Below, piece by piece: positions 9,720 to 18,300 of a stretch of DNA of 64,000 nucleotides. This DNA comes from DATGPD01 sp031423015 (GTDB lineage: Bacteria; Planctomycetota; UBA1135; UBA2386). Both the position numbers and the translations under genes were made by a program. The notes below the pieces were generated by a model. The model saw only the letters and a list, made by a program, of their open reading frames with translations. It was not told where the DNA came from and made no database searches. Numbering within the stretch: position 1 is the first letter of the stretch; each line of letters begins with the position of its first letter. The DNA lies in contig JANPER010000135.1 in NCBI GenBank assembly GCA_031423015.1, positions 27,496 through 91,495 on the forward strand, in the 5' to 3' direction.

Positions 9720-10462
9720 CTCAGCGGGTTGGTGCGCAGTCGGCGGACGGCTCCGGCATGTCGGTGCCGCGCTCGGTTGCGATCATCATGGACGGCAACG
9801 GCCGTTGGGCGCGCTCGCGCGGCTTCGAGCGCATTCGTGGCCACGAGAACGGCATCGAAGCGGTGCGCGATACGGTCACGGAGTGCGCGCGCCTCGGCGT
9901 GCACTGGCTGACGCTCTACGCATTCTCCGAAGAGAACTGGGCGCGACCGCAGCGCGAGATCAACCTGTTGATGGGTCTGCTGCGCCGCTTCCTCACCGAG
10001 GAGCGCCCGATCCTGATGCAGAACCGCGTGCGCTTGGTGCACGCCGGTCGCCGCCAGCGCCTGACCGCGGATGTGTTGGCGATCCTCGACGAGACGATCG
10101 CGCTGACGGCGGCGAACCAGGGCATGACCCTCTGTCTGGCGATCTCCTACGGCGGCCGCGCCGAACTCGTCGACGCCATGCGGAAGGTGGCGCAACAGGT
10201 GCAGCGCGGCGAAGTCCAGCCCGACGCGATCGACGAGGCGACCATTGCCGGTGCGCTGTACCAGCCGGCGATGCCCGACCCCGACCTGCTGATTCGCACC
10301 GCGGGCGAGCTTCGGGTCAGCAACTTCCTGCTGTGGCAGATCAGCTACGCCGAGATGTGGGTCACCGACGTATGCTGGCCGGAGTTCCGCAAGCAACACC
10401 TCCAGGCTGCCTTCTCCGCGTTTAGCAAACGTGTCCGCCGGTTTGGTTCCGTCGCTCCCTGA
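9716..10462 (+). CDS. uppS: undecaprenyl-diphosphate synthase (cis-prenyltransferase)
   Basis: Condenses isopentenyl diphosphate units onto farnesyl diphosphate to make the undecaprenyl lipid carrier for cell-wall and envelope polymers. The 248-residue product has IIMDGNGRWARSRG (catalytic Asp), the TLYAFSEENWARP stretch, ISYGGRAEL and the C-terminal LIRTAGELRVSNFLLWQ signature. The first 17 residues are an extension. ATGA overlap with purA and a 32-base overlap with cdsA imply co-translation. Confidence 0.95.
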   Translation: MTQRVGAQSADGSGMSVPRSVAIIMDGNGRWARSRGFERIRGHENGIEAVRDTVTECARLGVHWLTLYAFSEENWARPQREINLLMGLLRRFLTEERPILMQNRVRLVHAGRRQRLTADVLAILDETIALTAANQGMTLCLAISYGGRAELVDAMRKVAQQVQRGEVQPDAIDEATIAGALYQPAMPDPDLLIRTAGELRVSNFLLWQISYAEMWVTDVCWPEFRKQHLQAAFSAFSKRVRRFGSVAP

Positions 10463-11339
10463 GCCCGCGCTGCCCTCGCCGGCCGCGCCGTCGCGCCGCC
10501 GCGCGCCCGAACTGCGTACGCGCACGATCTTCTCGTCGCTGATGCTGTTGACCGTCGCCGGTCTCTACTGGCTCGACGTCACCCAGACCGACGGCAAACT
10601 GTGCGCCGGCGTGCTCGGCGTGCTGGCGGTCGCCGGCGTGCACGAATTCATCGTCATGCTGCGCGGCGCTGGCTTCGCGGTGGCGCGCGCCCTGTTGCTC
10701 GCGTGCACGGCGGCCCTCGCTGGCGTCGCCTTCCTCTTTGGCTGGCAGTCGGTCGACCGCGAGCTGTATCCCCTGGTCATCGCGACCTTCGCGCTGCTGT
10801 TTCCGATCGCCTGGCGCTCGCTCATGCGGGAGCGCATGGGGCGCGGCCTGGAAGAACAGGGCGCGACTCTGTTGGCCTTCATCAGCATCGCCTGGCCGAT
10901 GTATCTGGCGCAGGGCCTGGTGCTGCGCCACCCGCCGTCGGCGCTGTACGTGGTTCTGGTGTGCAAGGGGGGCGATATCGGCGGCTACCTGTGCGGCTCG
11001 TTCTTTGGCCGGCACAAGCTGATCCCGCACGTGAGCCCCGGCAAGACGGTCGAGGGCGCCCTCGGCAGCATGCTGTTCTCGTGCGGGCTAGCGGTCGTGC
11101 TGCGCGGCCTTCTGCTGGAGCCCCACGTGGTGCTTGGGTTGACCACGGCGCTCCTGGTCGGGATCATGTTGAACATGACGACACAGGTTGGCGACCTGGT
11201 CGAGTCGATGTTGAAGAGGCGCTGCGGTGTCAAGGACTCCGCGGCGCTGTTGCCGGCGCATGGTGGTGTCCTGGACATCATCGATAGCCTGTTGTTCTCG
11301 TTCCCGACCTTCCTGCTGATCGTCACCCTAGTCACTTGA
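10431..11339 (+). CDS. cdsA: phosphatidate cytidylyltransferase
   Basis: Makes CDP-diacylglycerol from phosphatidate and CTP, the branch point of membrane phospholipid synthesis. The 302-residue polytopic membrane protein has about eight hydrophobic segments and the family signature near its end (SMLKRRCGVKDSAALLPAHGG). In that signature the DR-x-D motif reads DIID, so the usual Arg is Ile, a departure worth checking. GTG at 10431 lies inside uppS. The TGA overlaps the TTG start of phoH. Confidence 0.92.
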   Translation: MSAGLVPSLPEPALPSPAAPSRRRAPELRTRTIFSSLMLLTVAGLYWLDVTQTDGKLCAGVLGVLAVAGVHEFIVMLRGAGFAVARALLLACTAALAGVAFLFGWQSVDRELYPLVIATFALLFPIAWRSLMRERMGRGLEEQGATLLAFISIAWPMYLAQGLVLRHPPSALYVVLVCKGGDIGGYLCGSFFGRHKLIPHVSPGKTVEGALGSMLFSCGLAVVLRGLLLEPHVVLGLTTALLVGIMLNMTTQVGDLVESMLKRRCGVKDSAALLPAHGGVLDIIDSLLFSFPTFLLIVTLVT

Positions 11340-12307
11340 AAGACCCACAACCCGGCAACGGCCAGGGCACCGAGCACGTGGTCTCGGTGCAGTCGTCCGA
11401 AGAAGCTCGCACGTTGCTCGGGCCGCTCGACAGCAACGCCCGCCTGATCCGGCAGATCTACGGCGTCAACGTGCTGGCAAGGGATGGCAGCTTGCGCCTG
11501 CTGGGCGACGCGCTGCGCGTCGAGGCGGTGCGCGAAGTATTCGAATGGGGGCTCGAGAGTCTGCGTGCGGGACGCCCCATGAGCACCAACGACATCGCGC
11601 ATCGGCTACGCGCGTTGCCCGGGGTCGACCCAGGCGCGACGGACCCGACGCTGCCTCGCCCGGTGCTTCGCCGCGGCCAGGTGCGCGCGCGCACCGATGG
11701 GCAAGGTCGATACCTGCGTGGGCTGCAAGAACACGACGTGGTGTTCGCGGTGGGTCCGGCCGGCACCGGCAAGACGTTCTTGGCAGTCGCCGCGGCCGTC
11801 GAAGCGCTCAAGGCGGGCGCGGTGCGGCGCTTGGTGTTGGTGCGCCCGGCGGTCGAGGCGGGCGAGAAGCTCGGGTTCTTGCCGGGCGACTTGGAGGCCA
11901 AGGTGCACCCGTACCTGCGTCCGCTCTACGACGCGTTGCAAGACCTGCTCGATCCGCGCACCTACGAGCGCTACCTCGAAGCCGAGATCATCGAGGTCTG
12001 CCCGCTCGCCTACATGCGCGGTCGCACGCTGAACGACTCGTTCGTCATCTTGGACGAGGCGCAGAACACCACCGTGCCGCAGATGATGATGTTCTTGACG
12101 CGCATGGGGGAGGGCTCGCGCATGGTGGTGACCGGCGACCCGACGCAAGTGGATCTGCCCAAGAAGGTGCGGTCCGGCCTTGCCGACGCCTTGCGTCGCT
12201 TCCGCGGCGTGGAGGGGATCGGCGTCGTCGAACTGACACGCAAAGACGTGGTGCGACACGCTTTAGTGCAGCGCATCCTGCAGGCGTACGGCGGGCGCGA
12301 GGCGTAG
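11336..12307 (+). CDS. ybeZ: PhoH family ATPase
   Basis: A 323-residue PhoH-type P-loop protein, which in many bacteria is paired with the rRNA-processing protein YbeY. Walker A is GPAGTGKTFLA (about residues 139-149), and the Walker B region is FVILDEAQNT, followed by GEGSRMVVTGDPTQVDLP, all typical of PhoH. The N-terminal 110 residues form the RNA-binding-like domain. It starts at TTG, with TTGA overlapping the cdsA stop. ybeY begins 11 bases after its stop. Confidence 0.93.
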   Translation: MKDPQPGNGQGTEHVVSVQSSEEARTLLGPLDSNARLIRQIYGVNVLARDGSLRLLGDALRVEAVREVFEWGLESLRAGRPMSTNDIAHRLRALPGVDPGATDPTLPRPVLRRGQVRARTDGQGRYLRGLQEHDVVFAVGPAGTGKTFLAVAAAVEALKAGAVRRLVLVRPAVEAGEKLGFLPGDLEAKVHPYLRPLYDALQDLLDPRTYERYLEAEIIEVCPLAYMRGRTLNDSFVILDEAQNTTVPQMMMFLTRMGEGSRMVVTGDPTQVDLPKKVRSGLADALRRFRGVEGIGVVELTRKDVVRHALVQRILQAYGGREA

Positions 12308-12318
12308 CCCGGCTCGCC

Positions 12319-12744
12319 GTGGCGGAGATCGAAGTGATCGACCGCTTTGCCGGGTCACCGGGCGACCGTGAGCTGGCGATCCGCGCGGCGCGCGCTGCCC
12401 GGCTCTTCGCGCACGCCGAAGATCTCGCCGTGAGCCTGCTTCTGACTTCAGACGAGGAGATCGCGCGCTTGCACGGCGAGCATCTGCAGGATCCGACGCC
12501 CACCGACGTGATGTCGTTCCCCATGGACGGCGGCGTCGAAGTGGTAGTGAGCGTCGAGTGCGCGCAGACCAAGTCGCGCGCGCACGGCGGCGCGCGCGAT
12601 GCCGAACTCGCGTTGTACGTCGTGCACGGCGTGCTGCACGCTTGCGGCTTCGACGACCAGACACCGCAGGAACGCGCGCGCATGCGCGACGCGGAGTGCG
12701 CGGTGCTCGCATCACTCGGTTTGCGCGCGTCGCGTGTCGACTGA
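12319..12744 (+). CDS. ybeY: endoribonuclease YbeY (rRNA maturation)
   Basis: A 141-residue member of the YbeY/UPF0054 metal-dependent RNases, which act in 16S rRNA 3' maturation and ribosome quality control. It has the family's LLLTSDEEIARLHGEHL and DPTPTDVMSFP segments and the metal site HGVLHACGFDDQ. The usual motif is HGxLHxxGYDH; here the third metal-binding His is Asp (the residue after GFD). GTG at 12319 is taken as start from its position just after phoH and the family's length. PhoH-YbeY adjacency is conserved in bacteria. Confidence 0.9.
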   Translation: MAEIEVIDRFAGSPGDRELAIRAARAARLFAHAEDLAVSLLLTSDEEIARLHGEHLQDPTPTDVMSFPMDGGVEVVVSVECAQTKSRAHGGARDAELALYVVHGVLHACGFDDQTPQERARMRDAECAVLASLGLRASRVD

Positions 12745-12805
12745 TCGTCGAGCGATGTGGTGTTGCGACGTGGTGTGCAACGTGAATCACATTGCATCGA
12801 CTGCA

Positions 12806-12833
12806 TTGCAAGCGGCTGGATGTTCGATAGACT
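12806..12833 (+). promoter_or_regulatory. putative promoter of the sigma factor gene
   Basis: TTGCAA at 12806-12811 and TAGACT at 12828-12833 are 16 bases apart, and the ATG follows 8 bases later. If it works, the transcript would start at or very near the start codon. The same -10-like hexamer precedes the ACP gene at the other end of the window. Confidence 0.35.
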
Positions 12834-12841
12834 CTGCACGC

Positions 12842-13762
12842 ATGATCACGATGGTGCGCATGAGCGCGCGCGTGATCGGCGGTTTGCTTCGCGAGACGGT
12901 GCACAAGATCTCGACCGACTCTCTGGCTCGACAACTGCGTGAGGACGCGAGTGCGTCCGCGTCGTCGCAGCTCACCGTCGTGCTGCCCGCGGTTGTGGTC
13001 GACGACTCAGCGCCTTCTTCGCAGGGTGGTGGTAGCGCTGGCCTGGCCTTGCGCGAGCGCGGCGACAGCCTGTTGACCCGTTACCGCGCGCGCCCAAACG
13101 TGCGTCTGCGCAACCAGCTCATCGAACGCTACCGCGGCATGGTCGAAGCGATGGCGCATGCGCTGGCGCAGCGCCTGCCGGCTAGCGTCGATCCGCAAGA
13201 TCTCGTGCACGCCGGCATCTGGGGCCTGATGCACGCGCTGACCGCCTACCGCCCGGAGCGCGGCGCCACGTTCATCGGGTTCATGCGGGTGCGCGTCCGC
13301 GGCGCCATGATCGACGAGTTGCGTCACATGGATCGCTTCGCGCGCACCCAGCGCCATCGCACGCGTCGGCGCGAGGCCGCCGTCGAGCGCTTGCGCGCCG
13401 AGTTGCAGCGCGAACCTTCGGACGCTGAACTGGCAGAAGAGCTCGGCCTGTCCGAACGGCGCTACCGGCTGCGCTTTGCCGGCGCCGGCACCACGCGAGT
13501 CCACGAGCTCGACTCGACCACCGACGACTTGCCCGACGACACGGCCGAGCACCCCGCCGACCCGGTCGACCGCGCCGACCTGCTGCGACGCATCGAAGCG
13601 ACCTTGTCACCGGTGGAATGGCGGGTGCTGCGTCTGCACTACCTGGAGGGGATGTCGGGCAAGGACGTGGCGCGCAAGCTGCGGTTGTCGCCCGCGCGAG
13701 TGTGTCAGATCCACTTGCGCGTGTTGTCGCGCCTCAAGGCCAAGCTCGGCTCGGCGATGTGA
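12842..13762 (+). CDS. RNA polymerase sigma factor, sigma-28 (FliA/WhiG) type
   Basis: A 306-residue sigma-70 family protein. Region 2 is clear (RNQLIERYRGMVEAMAHALAQRLPASVDPQDLVHAGIWGLMHAL, then FIGFMRVRVRGAMIDELRHMD). Region 3 follows (EREPSDAELAEELGLSE-like), and region 4 ends the protein (LSPVEWRVLRLHYLEGMSGKDVARKLRLSPARVCQIHLR). The order and the GAMIDELR motif fit the FliA/WhiG group more than ECF factors. About 90 N-terminal residues are a low-complexity extension. No flagellar gene lies nearby, so its regulon cannot be inferred. It sits 97 bp after ybeY, possibly under its own promoter. Confidence 0.88.
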   Translation: MITMVRMSARVIGGLLRETVHKISTDSLARQLREDASASASSQLTVVLPAVVVDDSAPSSQGGGSAGLALRERGDSLLTRYRARPNVRLRNQLIERYRGMVEAMAHALAQRLPASVDPQDLVHAGIWGLMHALTAYRPERGATFIGFMRVRVRGAMIDELRHMDRFARTQRHRTRRREAAVERLRAELQREPSDAELAEELGLSERRYRLRFAGAGTTRVHELDSTTDDLPDDTAEHPADPVDRADLLRRIEATLSPVEWRVLRLHYLEGMSGKDVARKLRLSPARVCQIHLRVLSRLKAKLGSAM

Positions 13763-13848
13763 AGCCGTGGCCCGCGGTGCGGCCGCGCGGTTGGAGCCAG
13801 AACGGCCCTGCGGTAGGCTCGCGGTCTTCTCTCTGCCAAAGGACTGCC

Positions 13849-14574
13849 ATGTCACGACTCGTCATCTCTGCCCTTCTCTCCGTCTTGACGCTGGCCGGCG
13901 CGTCGCGTGCGCAATCCGGGGTCGACTTGCACACCGTGCGGGTCGCGCCGCGCGGCGACGTCGTCGTGGTGTACTCGAAGACCTTCGCGACGTGCGCCCA
14001 CATGCTGACGCCGAGTCTGCAACTCGTGCACACCAACAACATCTTCTGCACGCTTGCGGATCAGGTCGGCTCGGTGCACCCCTCGACCGCGTTCAACGCC
14101 AACTTCGTGGTGGGGAACCCGGTGCGCTTGTGTCACGGCAACAACTACAACCAGTGCAGTCCGCTGGTGACGGTTTCCGCTGGCGCGACTCTGTCGGCGG
14201 ACAACTGGAATCTCTCGCTGCAGAGCGGCGGCACGCAGACCTTCACCCTCGACGCCGGCGCCGCGTGGGCCGGGCGTTCCTATCTCCTGCTCGGCACGGC
14301 GAGCGGCACCGCCGGGTTTCCCTTCGGCCCGCACCAGATTCCGCTCACGCCCGACGGCTACTTCTTCTTCACCGCGTCGAACCCAAACACGTTCCCGCTC
14401 TCGGGTTCCGCGGGCGCACTGAACGCCGCCGGCGTCGCCGGCGCCGCGTTCACGCTGCCGCCCGGCTTGCCTGCCGGCCTGGCTGGCCTGGTGTTGCACC
14501 ACGCCTTCGTCGTGCTCGGCCCGACTACGGTGTTGGCGGTGAGCAACCCGTGGCCGCTGACGTTCCGGCCTTAG
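13849..14574 (+). CDS. secreted protein of unknown function
   Basis: A 241-residue protein with a clean signal peptide (MSRLVISALLSVLTLAGASRAQS, cleavage after about residue 20). The mature part is beta-rich and Gly/Ala/Asn-rich, with three or four cysteines in the first half (FATCAH, IFCTLAD, RLCHGNNYNQCS). It resembles other small exported proteins in this window in composition but matches no family I know. AAAGGA lies about 6 bases before the ATG. Its TAG stop is part of the CTTAG duplicated by the element inserted directly downstream. Confidence 0.75.
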   Translation: MSRLVISALLSVLTLAGASRAQSGVDLHTVRVAPRGDVVVVYSKTFATCAHMLTPSLQLVHTNNIFCTLADQVGSVHPSTAFNANFVVGNPVRLCHGNNYNQCSPLVTVSAGATLSADNWNLSLQSGGTQTFTLDAGAAWAGRSYLLLGTASGTAGFPFGPHQIPLTPDGYFFFTASNPNTFPLSGSAGALNAAGVAGAAFTLPPGLPAGLAGLVLHHAFVVLGPTTVLAVSNPWPLTFRP

Positions 14575-14732
14575 GGCCCGACAGACAATAACTGCGCAGT
14601 TTGGGCTGGCCCGCGACCTACGAGGCGGCGTTGGCCGACCACCGCGTATTGCCAGGAATAAGACTGCGGCGGGCGCCTTGCCACGAACGCCGCGGACTCA
14701 CCCCAAACTGCGTACTTATTGTTTGTCGGGCC
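14575..14732. mobile_element. 158-bp MITE-like palindromic element with CTTAG target duplication
   Basis: The ends are inverted repeats about 32 bp long with few mismatches (left GGCCCGACAGACAATAA, right end complementary to GGCCCGACAAACAATAA). The identity extends weakly inward. Perfect CTTAG direct repeats flank it at 14570-14574 and 14733-14737. It has no coding capacity, so it must have moved with a transposase encoded elsewhere. The left CTTAG contains the stop codon of the preceding gene. The following 14738-14914 holds no gene that I can support. Confidence 0.75.
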
Positions 14733-14914
14733 CTTAGGCGGTCGCGCGCGCCGACCGCGCCGACCGACACCCGCTGGATTGCAGCCGTGCGCGCGCTAGC
14801 CTGAGATCGACACGTGCAGGCGATGCTCGGGGCGCGTGGCCCCTGCTCAGCGCGCTTGTGGTGTTCGGTCAGGTCTCAAGTTCGGCACCGACAGAGCCGA
14901 GGTTGTGCAATTCA

Positions 14915-17101
14915 GTGTCCATTCACGCCCGTCGCGTCGCTCTCCAGTCCATCCTCGACAAGCAGCCGTTCGTCAATCCGTTCGACGACGGCACGCCGCT
15001 GCCCGAGTTGTTCGGCCAGAACGTGTTCGGCCCCGAGCAGATGCGTTCGCGCCTGCCCGAAGCCGCCTACAAGTCGTTGCGGTCGTGCATGGAGCAGGGG
15101 CAAGAGCTGGATCCGGCACTGGCTGACCTCGTCGCCAACGCGATGAAGGAGTGGGCGGTCGAGCGCGGCGCCACGCACTTCACGCACTGGTTCCAGCCGA
15201 TGACCGGCCAGACCGCCGAGAAGCACGACTCCTTCCTGAGCCTCGAGGGCAACCGCCTGTTGCTGGAGTTTTCTGGCAAGGCGCTGATCAAGGGTGAGCC
15301 CGACGCTTCGTCGTTTCCCTCCGGTGGTCTGCGTGCCACGTTCGAGGCGCGCGGCTACACCGCGTGGGATCCGACGTCGCCCGCCTTCATCCGCCAGACG
15401 CGTTCCAGCGCCACGCTCTGCGTGCCGACCGCGTTTTGCTCGTGGACCGGCGAAGCCCTCGACGAGAAGACGCCCCTGCTGCGCAGCTGCGAGGCGCTCA
15501 ACCGCGCTGCGGTGCGCATGCTGAAGTTGCTCGGCGACGACCGCGTGCAGTTCGTGTATCCGACGGTCGGCGCCGAACAGGAGTATTTCTTGATCGACCG
15601 CGCGTTCTACCTGGCGCGCCCCGACCTCATCACCAGCGGCCGCACGCTGTTTGGTGCGCGCCCCCCCAAGGGCCAGGAGCTGGAAGACCACTACTTCGGC
15701 TCGATCAGCCCGCGCGTGCTCGCCTTCATGCACGACCTCGAGCGTGAGTTGTGGCGCCTCGGTGTGCCGCTGAAGACGCGGCACAACGAGGTGGCGCCGT
15801 CGCAATACGAGTTGGCGCCGATCTTCGAGCGCTCGACCATCGCGTCCGACCACAACATGCTCACCATGGAGTGTCTGCGCCAGGTGGCGGCGCGGCACGG
15901 CTTCCAGTGCTTGCTGCACGAGAAGCCGTTTGCCGGCATCAACGGGTCGGGCAAGCACAACAACTTCTCGATGTCGACCGACTACGGCGACAACTTGTTG
16001 GAGCCGGGTCACACGCCGGAAGAGAACATGCGCTTCGTCGTGTTCTTGACGGCGATGATCCGCGCCGTCGACAAGCACGCCGACCTGGTGCGTCTGTCAG
16101 TGGCGCACGCCGGCAACGATCATCGCCTCGGCGCCAACGAAGCGCCGCCGGCGATCATCTCGATCTACCTGGGCGAGCAGTTGTCCGACGTGGTCGACGC
16201 GTTGATCGCGGGCACGCAGCGGACCAACGACAAGGCCGCGCGCACCATGCGCCTGGGGGTGAACACGCTGCCGTCGCTGCCGCGCGACGCCACCGACCGC
16301 AACCGCACGTCGCCGTTTGCCTTCACCGGCAACAAGTTCGAGTTCCGCGCCGTCGGTTCGAGCCAGGCGATCGCGCGGCCGAACATCTTCTTGAACACCA
16401 TCGTCGCCGACTCCTTGCAGGTCATGGCCGATGAGATCGAGAAGGAAGCCAGCGGCAAGGGGCGCGAGGTCGCGGTGCAGCAGATGGTGCAGGCGACTCT
16501 GAAGCAGCACAGGCGCGTGATCTTCAACGGCAACGGCTATTCCCAGGAGTGGCATGTCGAGGCCGAGCGCCGCGGCCTTCCCAACTTCCGCAACGCGGTC
16601 GACGCCATCGGCCGCTACGCCGCCGCCGACACCGTGGCGGTGTTCGAGCGGCAGCACGTTCTGTCGGCCAAGGAGGTCGAGTCGCGCATGCACATCATGT
16701 TCGAGGCCTACAGCAAGGCGATCGCCGTCGAGGCGCAGACCGCGCTGTCGATCGCCGGCTCCATGATCTTGCCGGTTGCACTCAAGCACCAAGAGCAGGC
16801 CGCCAAGTCGATCGCCGCGGCGCGCGCCGGGGGCATCAAGGACCTCGCCAACCAAGACGCCCACCTGCGCCAGGTGAGCGGCCGCATCGAGTCCCTACTG
16901 CTTGGCGTCGATGTCTTGCAGAAGGCCTTCGACCACGCCGAGAAGCACAACGGCGACGTCAAGGAGCACGCGACGACCTACCGCGACGGCGTGGTGCCGG
17001 CGATCGCGCGCCTGCGCGAGGTGGTGGACGCGCTCGAAGTCCTGGTCGACGACGAGCTATGGCCGCTGCCGAAGTACCGCGAGATGCTGTTCGTGCACTG
17101 A
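14915..17101 (+). CDS. glnN: glutamine synthetase type III
   Basis: ATP-dependent synthesis of glutamine from glutamate and ammonium. The 728-residue length and motifs fit GSIII rather than the shorter GlnA: FTHWFQPMTGQTAEKHDSF near residue 90, FPSGGLRATFEARGYTAWDP, VGAEQEYFLID, RHNEVAPSQYELAPIFE, HEKPFAGINGSGKHNNFS and NRTSPFAFTGNKFEFRAVGS. GTG at 14915 gives the usual N-terminus; an in-frame GTG at 14858 would add 19 residues of poor character. It appears monocistronic, with no PII or amt gene adjacent. Confidence 0.93.
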   Translation: MSIHARRVALQSILDKQPFVNPFDDGTPLPELFGQNVFGPEQMRSRLPEAAYKSLRSCMEQGQELDPALADLVANAMKEWAVERGATHFTHWFQPMTGQTAEKHDSFLSLEGNRLLLEFSGKALIKGEPDASSFPSGGLRATFEARGYTAWDPTSPAFIRQTRSSATLCVPTAFCSWTGEALDEKTPLLRSCEALNRAAVRMLKLLGDDRVQFVYPTVGAEQEYFLIDRAFYLARPDLITSGRTLFGARPPKGQELEDHYFGSISPRVLAFMHDLERELWRLGVPLKTRHNEVAPSQYELAPIFERSTIASDHNMLTMECLRQVAARHGFQCLLHEKPFAGINGSGKHNNFSMSTDYGDNLLEPGHTPEENMRFVVFLTAMIRAVDKHADLVRLSVAHAGNDHRLGANEAPPAIISIYLGEQLSDVVDALIAGTQRTNDKAARTMRLGVNTLPSLPRDATDRNRTSPFAFTGNKFEFRAVGSSQAIARPNIFLNTIVADSLQVMADEIEKEASGKGREVAVQQMVQATLKQHRRVIFNGNGYSQEWHVEAERRGLPNFRNAVDAIGRYAAADTVAVFERQHVLSAKEVESRMHIMFEAYSKAIAVEAQTALSIAGSMILPVALKHQEQAAKSIAAARAGGIKDLANQDAHLRQVSGRIESLLLGVDVLQKAFDHAEKHNGDVKEHATTYRDGVVPAIARLREVVDALEVLVDDELWPLPKYREMLFVH

Positions 17102-17167
17102 GGTTGGGGCGGGGCAAGGTGGTGCTGAACTCGCGGTTCATTGCCATTGTCGAAGACGATGGTCGAC

Positions 17168-18043
17168 TTAGCGTGCGAGCCGCCCGTGTAGGAGCTGCGC
17201 TAGCGCGTCACCGACGATGCGATGGCCAGCGATCGACCAGTGCGGATCTTCCCATAGGTAGACCATCTCGGCCTTGTGCTCGCGCAGCAGCGGCAGGGCA
17301 TCGAGCACCTCGATGCCGAGGCTGCGCGCGTGGTCGAGCACTTGCGTGTAGCCCGCTTCGAGGATCGCCGATGGGTCGGGTGACGGATCCACCGTCGCGT
17401 ACTCCTCGCGATACACCTGCTCGCGGTAGGGCACCGCGAGCACAACCGGTGCGAAGGCGTGCTTGGCGGCGAGCGCCACGAAGCGTTCGAGTTCCTGGCA
17501 CGTGAGTGCAAAGCCCTGCCGAATGTGCTCGTGGCGCAGATCGAGCGCATTGCGCCAGTACGGCGAGAACAGAAACGAGCGCTCGCCGTCGCGCCATGGC
17601 CTGCGGTCGACGCTCTTGCGCCGGCCGAGGAAGCGGAACAGCTTGTAGGTGGCGCTGTAGCGGTTGAGCGCCAGCTCGAACGCCGACTTCGTCTTGGTCG
17701 CCGGCCACGGCTGGCCACGGTCGGCCGCCCACCAAGCGTGCAGCGCCGCGTCCTCCAGGTCGTTGCCGTAGAACGCCCACACCACGACCTTCGGGCCCGC
17801 GCCGAGGCCCATGTGTTCGAGCGTGTCGAATGCTTGCTGCGGGCCATAGCCAGACACCCCGAGGTTGTGGATCGGCTGCCCCAACGTGCGCTCGGCGACC
17901 TCGACGAAGCAAACCGCGTCGTCGACTCCCCAGCCCATGGCGAACGAGTCGCCGACGACGACGGTGCAGTGCTTTCCCACCGAGAACGCGTCGCGAAACC
18001 CGATGCCGTTGTCGGCGAGCCACGGCGGCGTGACGGTGCTCAC
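17168..18043 (-). CDS. SGNH/GDSL hydrolase, main part of a probably frameshifted gene
   Basis: A 291-residue esterase-like protein with all four SGNH blocks: VVVGDSFAMGWGV (nucleophile Ser), GVSGYGPQQ, FYGNDLED and a C-terminal DPHWSIAGH with the catalytic Asp and His. Family members include sugar-polymer acetyl esterases and lipases; the substrate here is unknown. As annotated it starts at GTG 18043, inside the stop of the 86-residue frame upstream (GTGA overlap). In related exported hydrolases the membrane anchor and the first strands precede NGIGFRD in the same chain, so this and 18040-18300 are probably halves of one gene split by a small duplication. Confidence 0.75.
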   Translation of the reverse strand: MSTVTPPWLADNGIGFRDAFSVGKHCTVVVGDSFAMGWGVDDAVCFVEVAERTLGQPIHNLGVSGYGPQQAFDTLEHMGLGAGPKVVVWAFYGNDLEDAALHAWWAADRGQPWPATKTKSAFELALNRYSATYKLFRFLGRRKSVDRRPWRDGERSFLFSPYWRNALDLRHEHIRQGFALTCQELERFVALAAKHAFAPVVLAVPYREQVYREEYATVDPSPDPSAILEAGYTQVLDHARSLGIEVLDALPLLREHKAEMVYLWEDPHWSIAGHRIVGDALAQLLHGRLAR

Positions 18044-18300
18044 GTGAAGATCTGCAGATCCGAGGTTGCGAGTGGGTGGCGCTCGAAACCTGCTCGCATC
18101 GTGTAACCGAGGCGGGAGTCGACCTGCGTGATGAAACGCAGGTCGTGCAGGCTCACAGGTGCGCGCACACCGGGCGGCAGCGCGCCTGGCCACAGCCGCA
18201 CGCACAGCTCCAGGCCGAGCGGCGCCGACAGCACGCCGAGGCTGATCGCCAGCAAGCGGCGCCGGCGTTTGCTACCAGCGATCGTCGCCGCCGGACTCAT
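18040..18300 (-). CDS. N-terminal anchor segment of the SGNH hydrolase gene, out of frame
   Basis: 86 residues: a basic start (SKRRRRLLA), one membrane helix (ISLGVLSAPLGLELCVRL) and the DSRLGYTMRAGFERHP segment that normally precedes the SGNH domain. The frame closes at SDLQIFT. The bases GATCTGCA-GATCT at the junction contain GATCT twice. Removing 8 bases would restore a continuous SDLHVSTVTPPW. Its ATG overlaps the stop of the glycoside-hydrolase-like gene by four bases, which marks it as the true start of the unit. Confidence 0.65.
   Translation of the reverse strand: MSPAATIAGSKRRRRLLAISLGVLSAPLGLELCVRLWPGALPPGVRAPVSLHDLRFITQVDSRLGYTMRAGFERHPLATSDLQIFT

Noticed and set aside
14814..15146. 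Possible small gene preceded by TAGCCT upstream of glnN
   Set aside because: It overlaps glnN out of frame, has shadow-like composition and the hexamer is 11 bases from the GTG.
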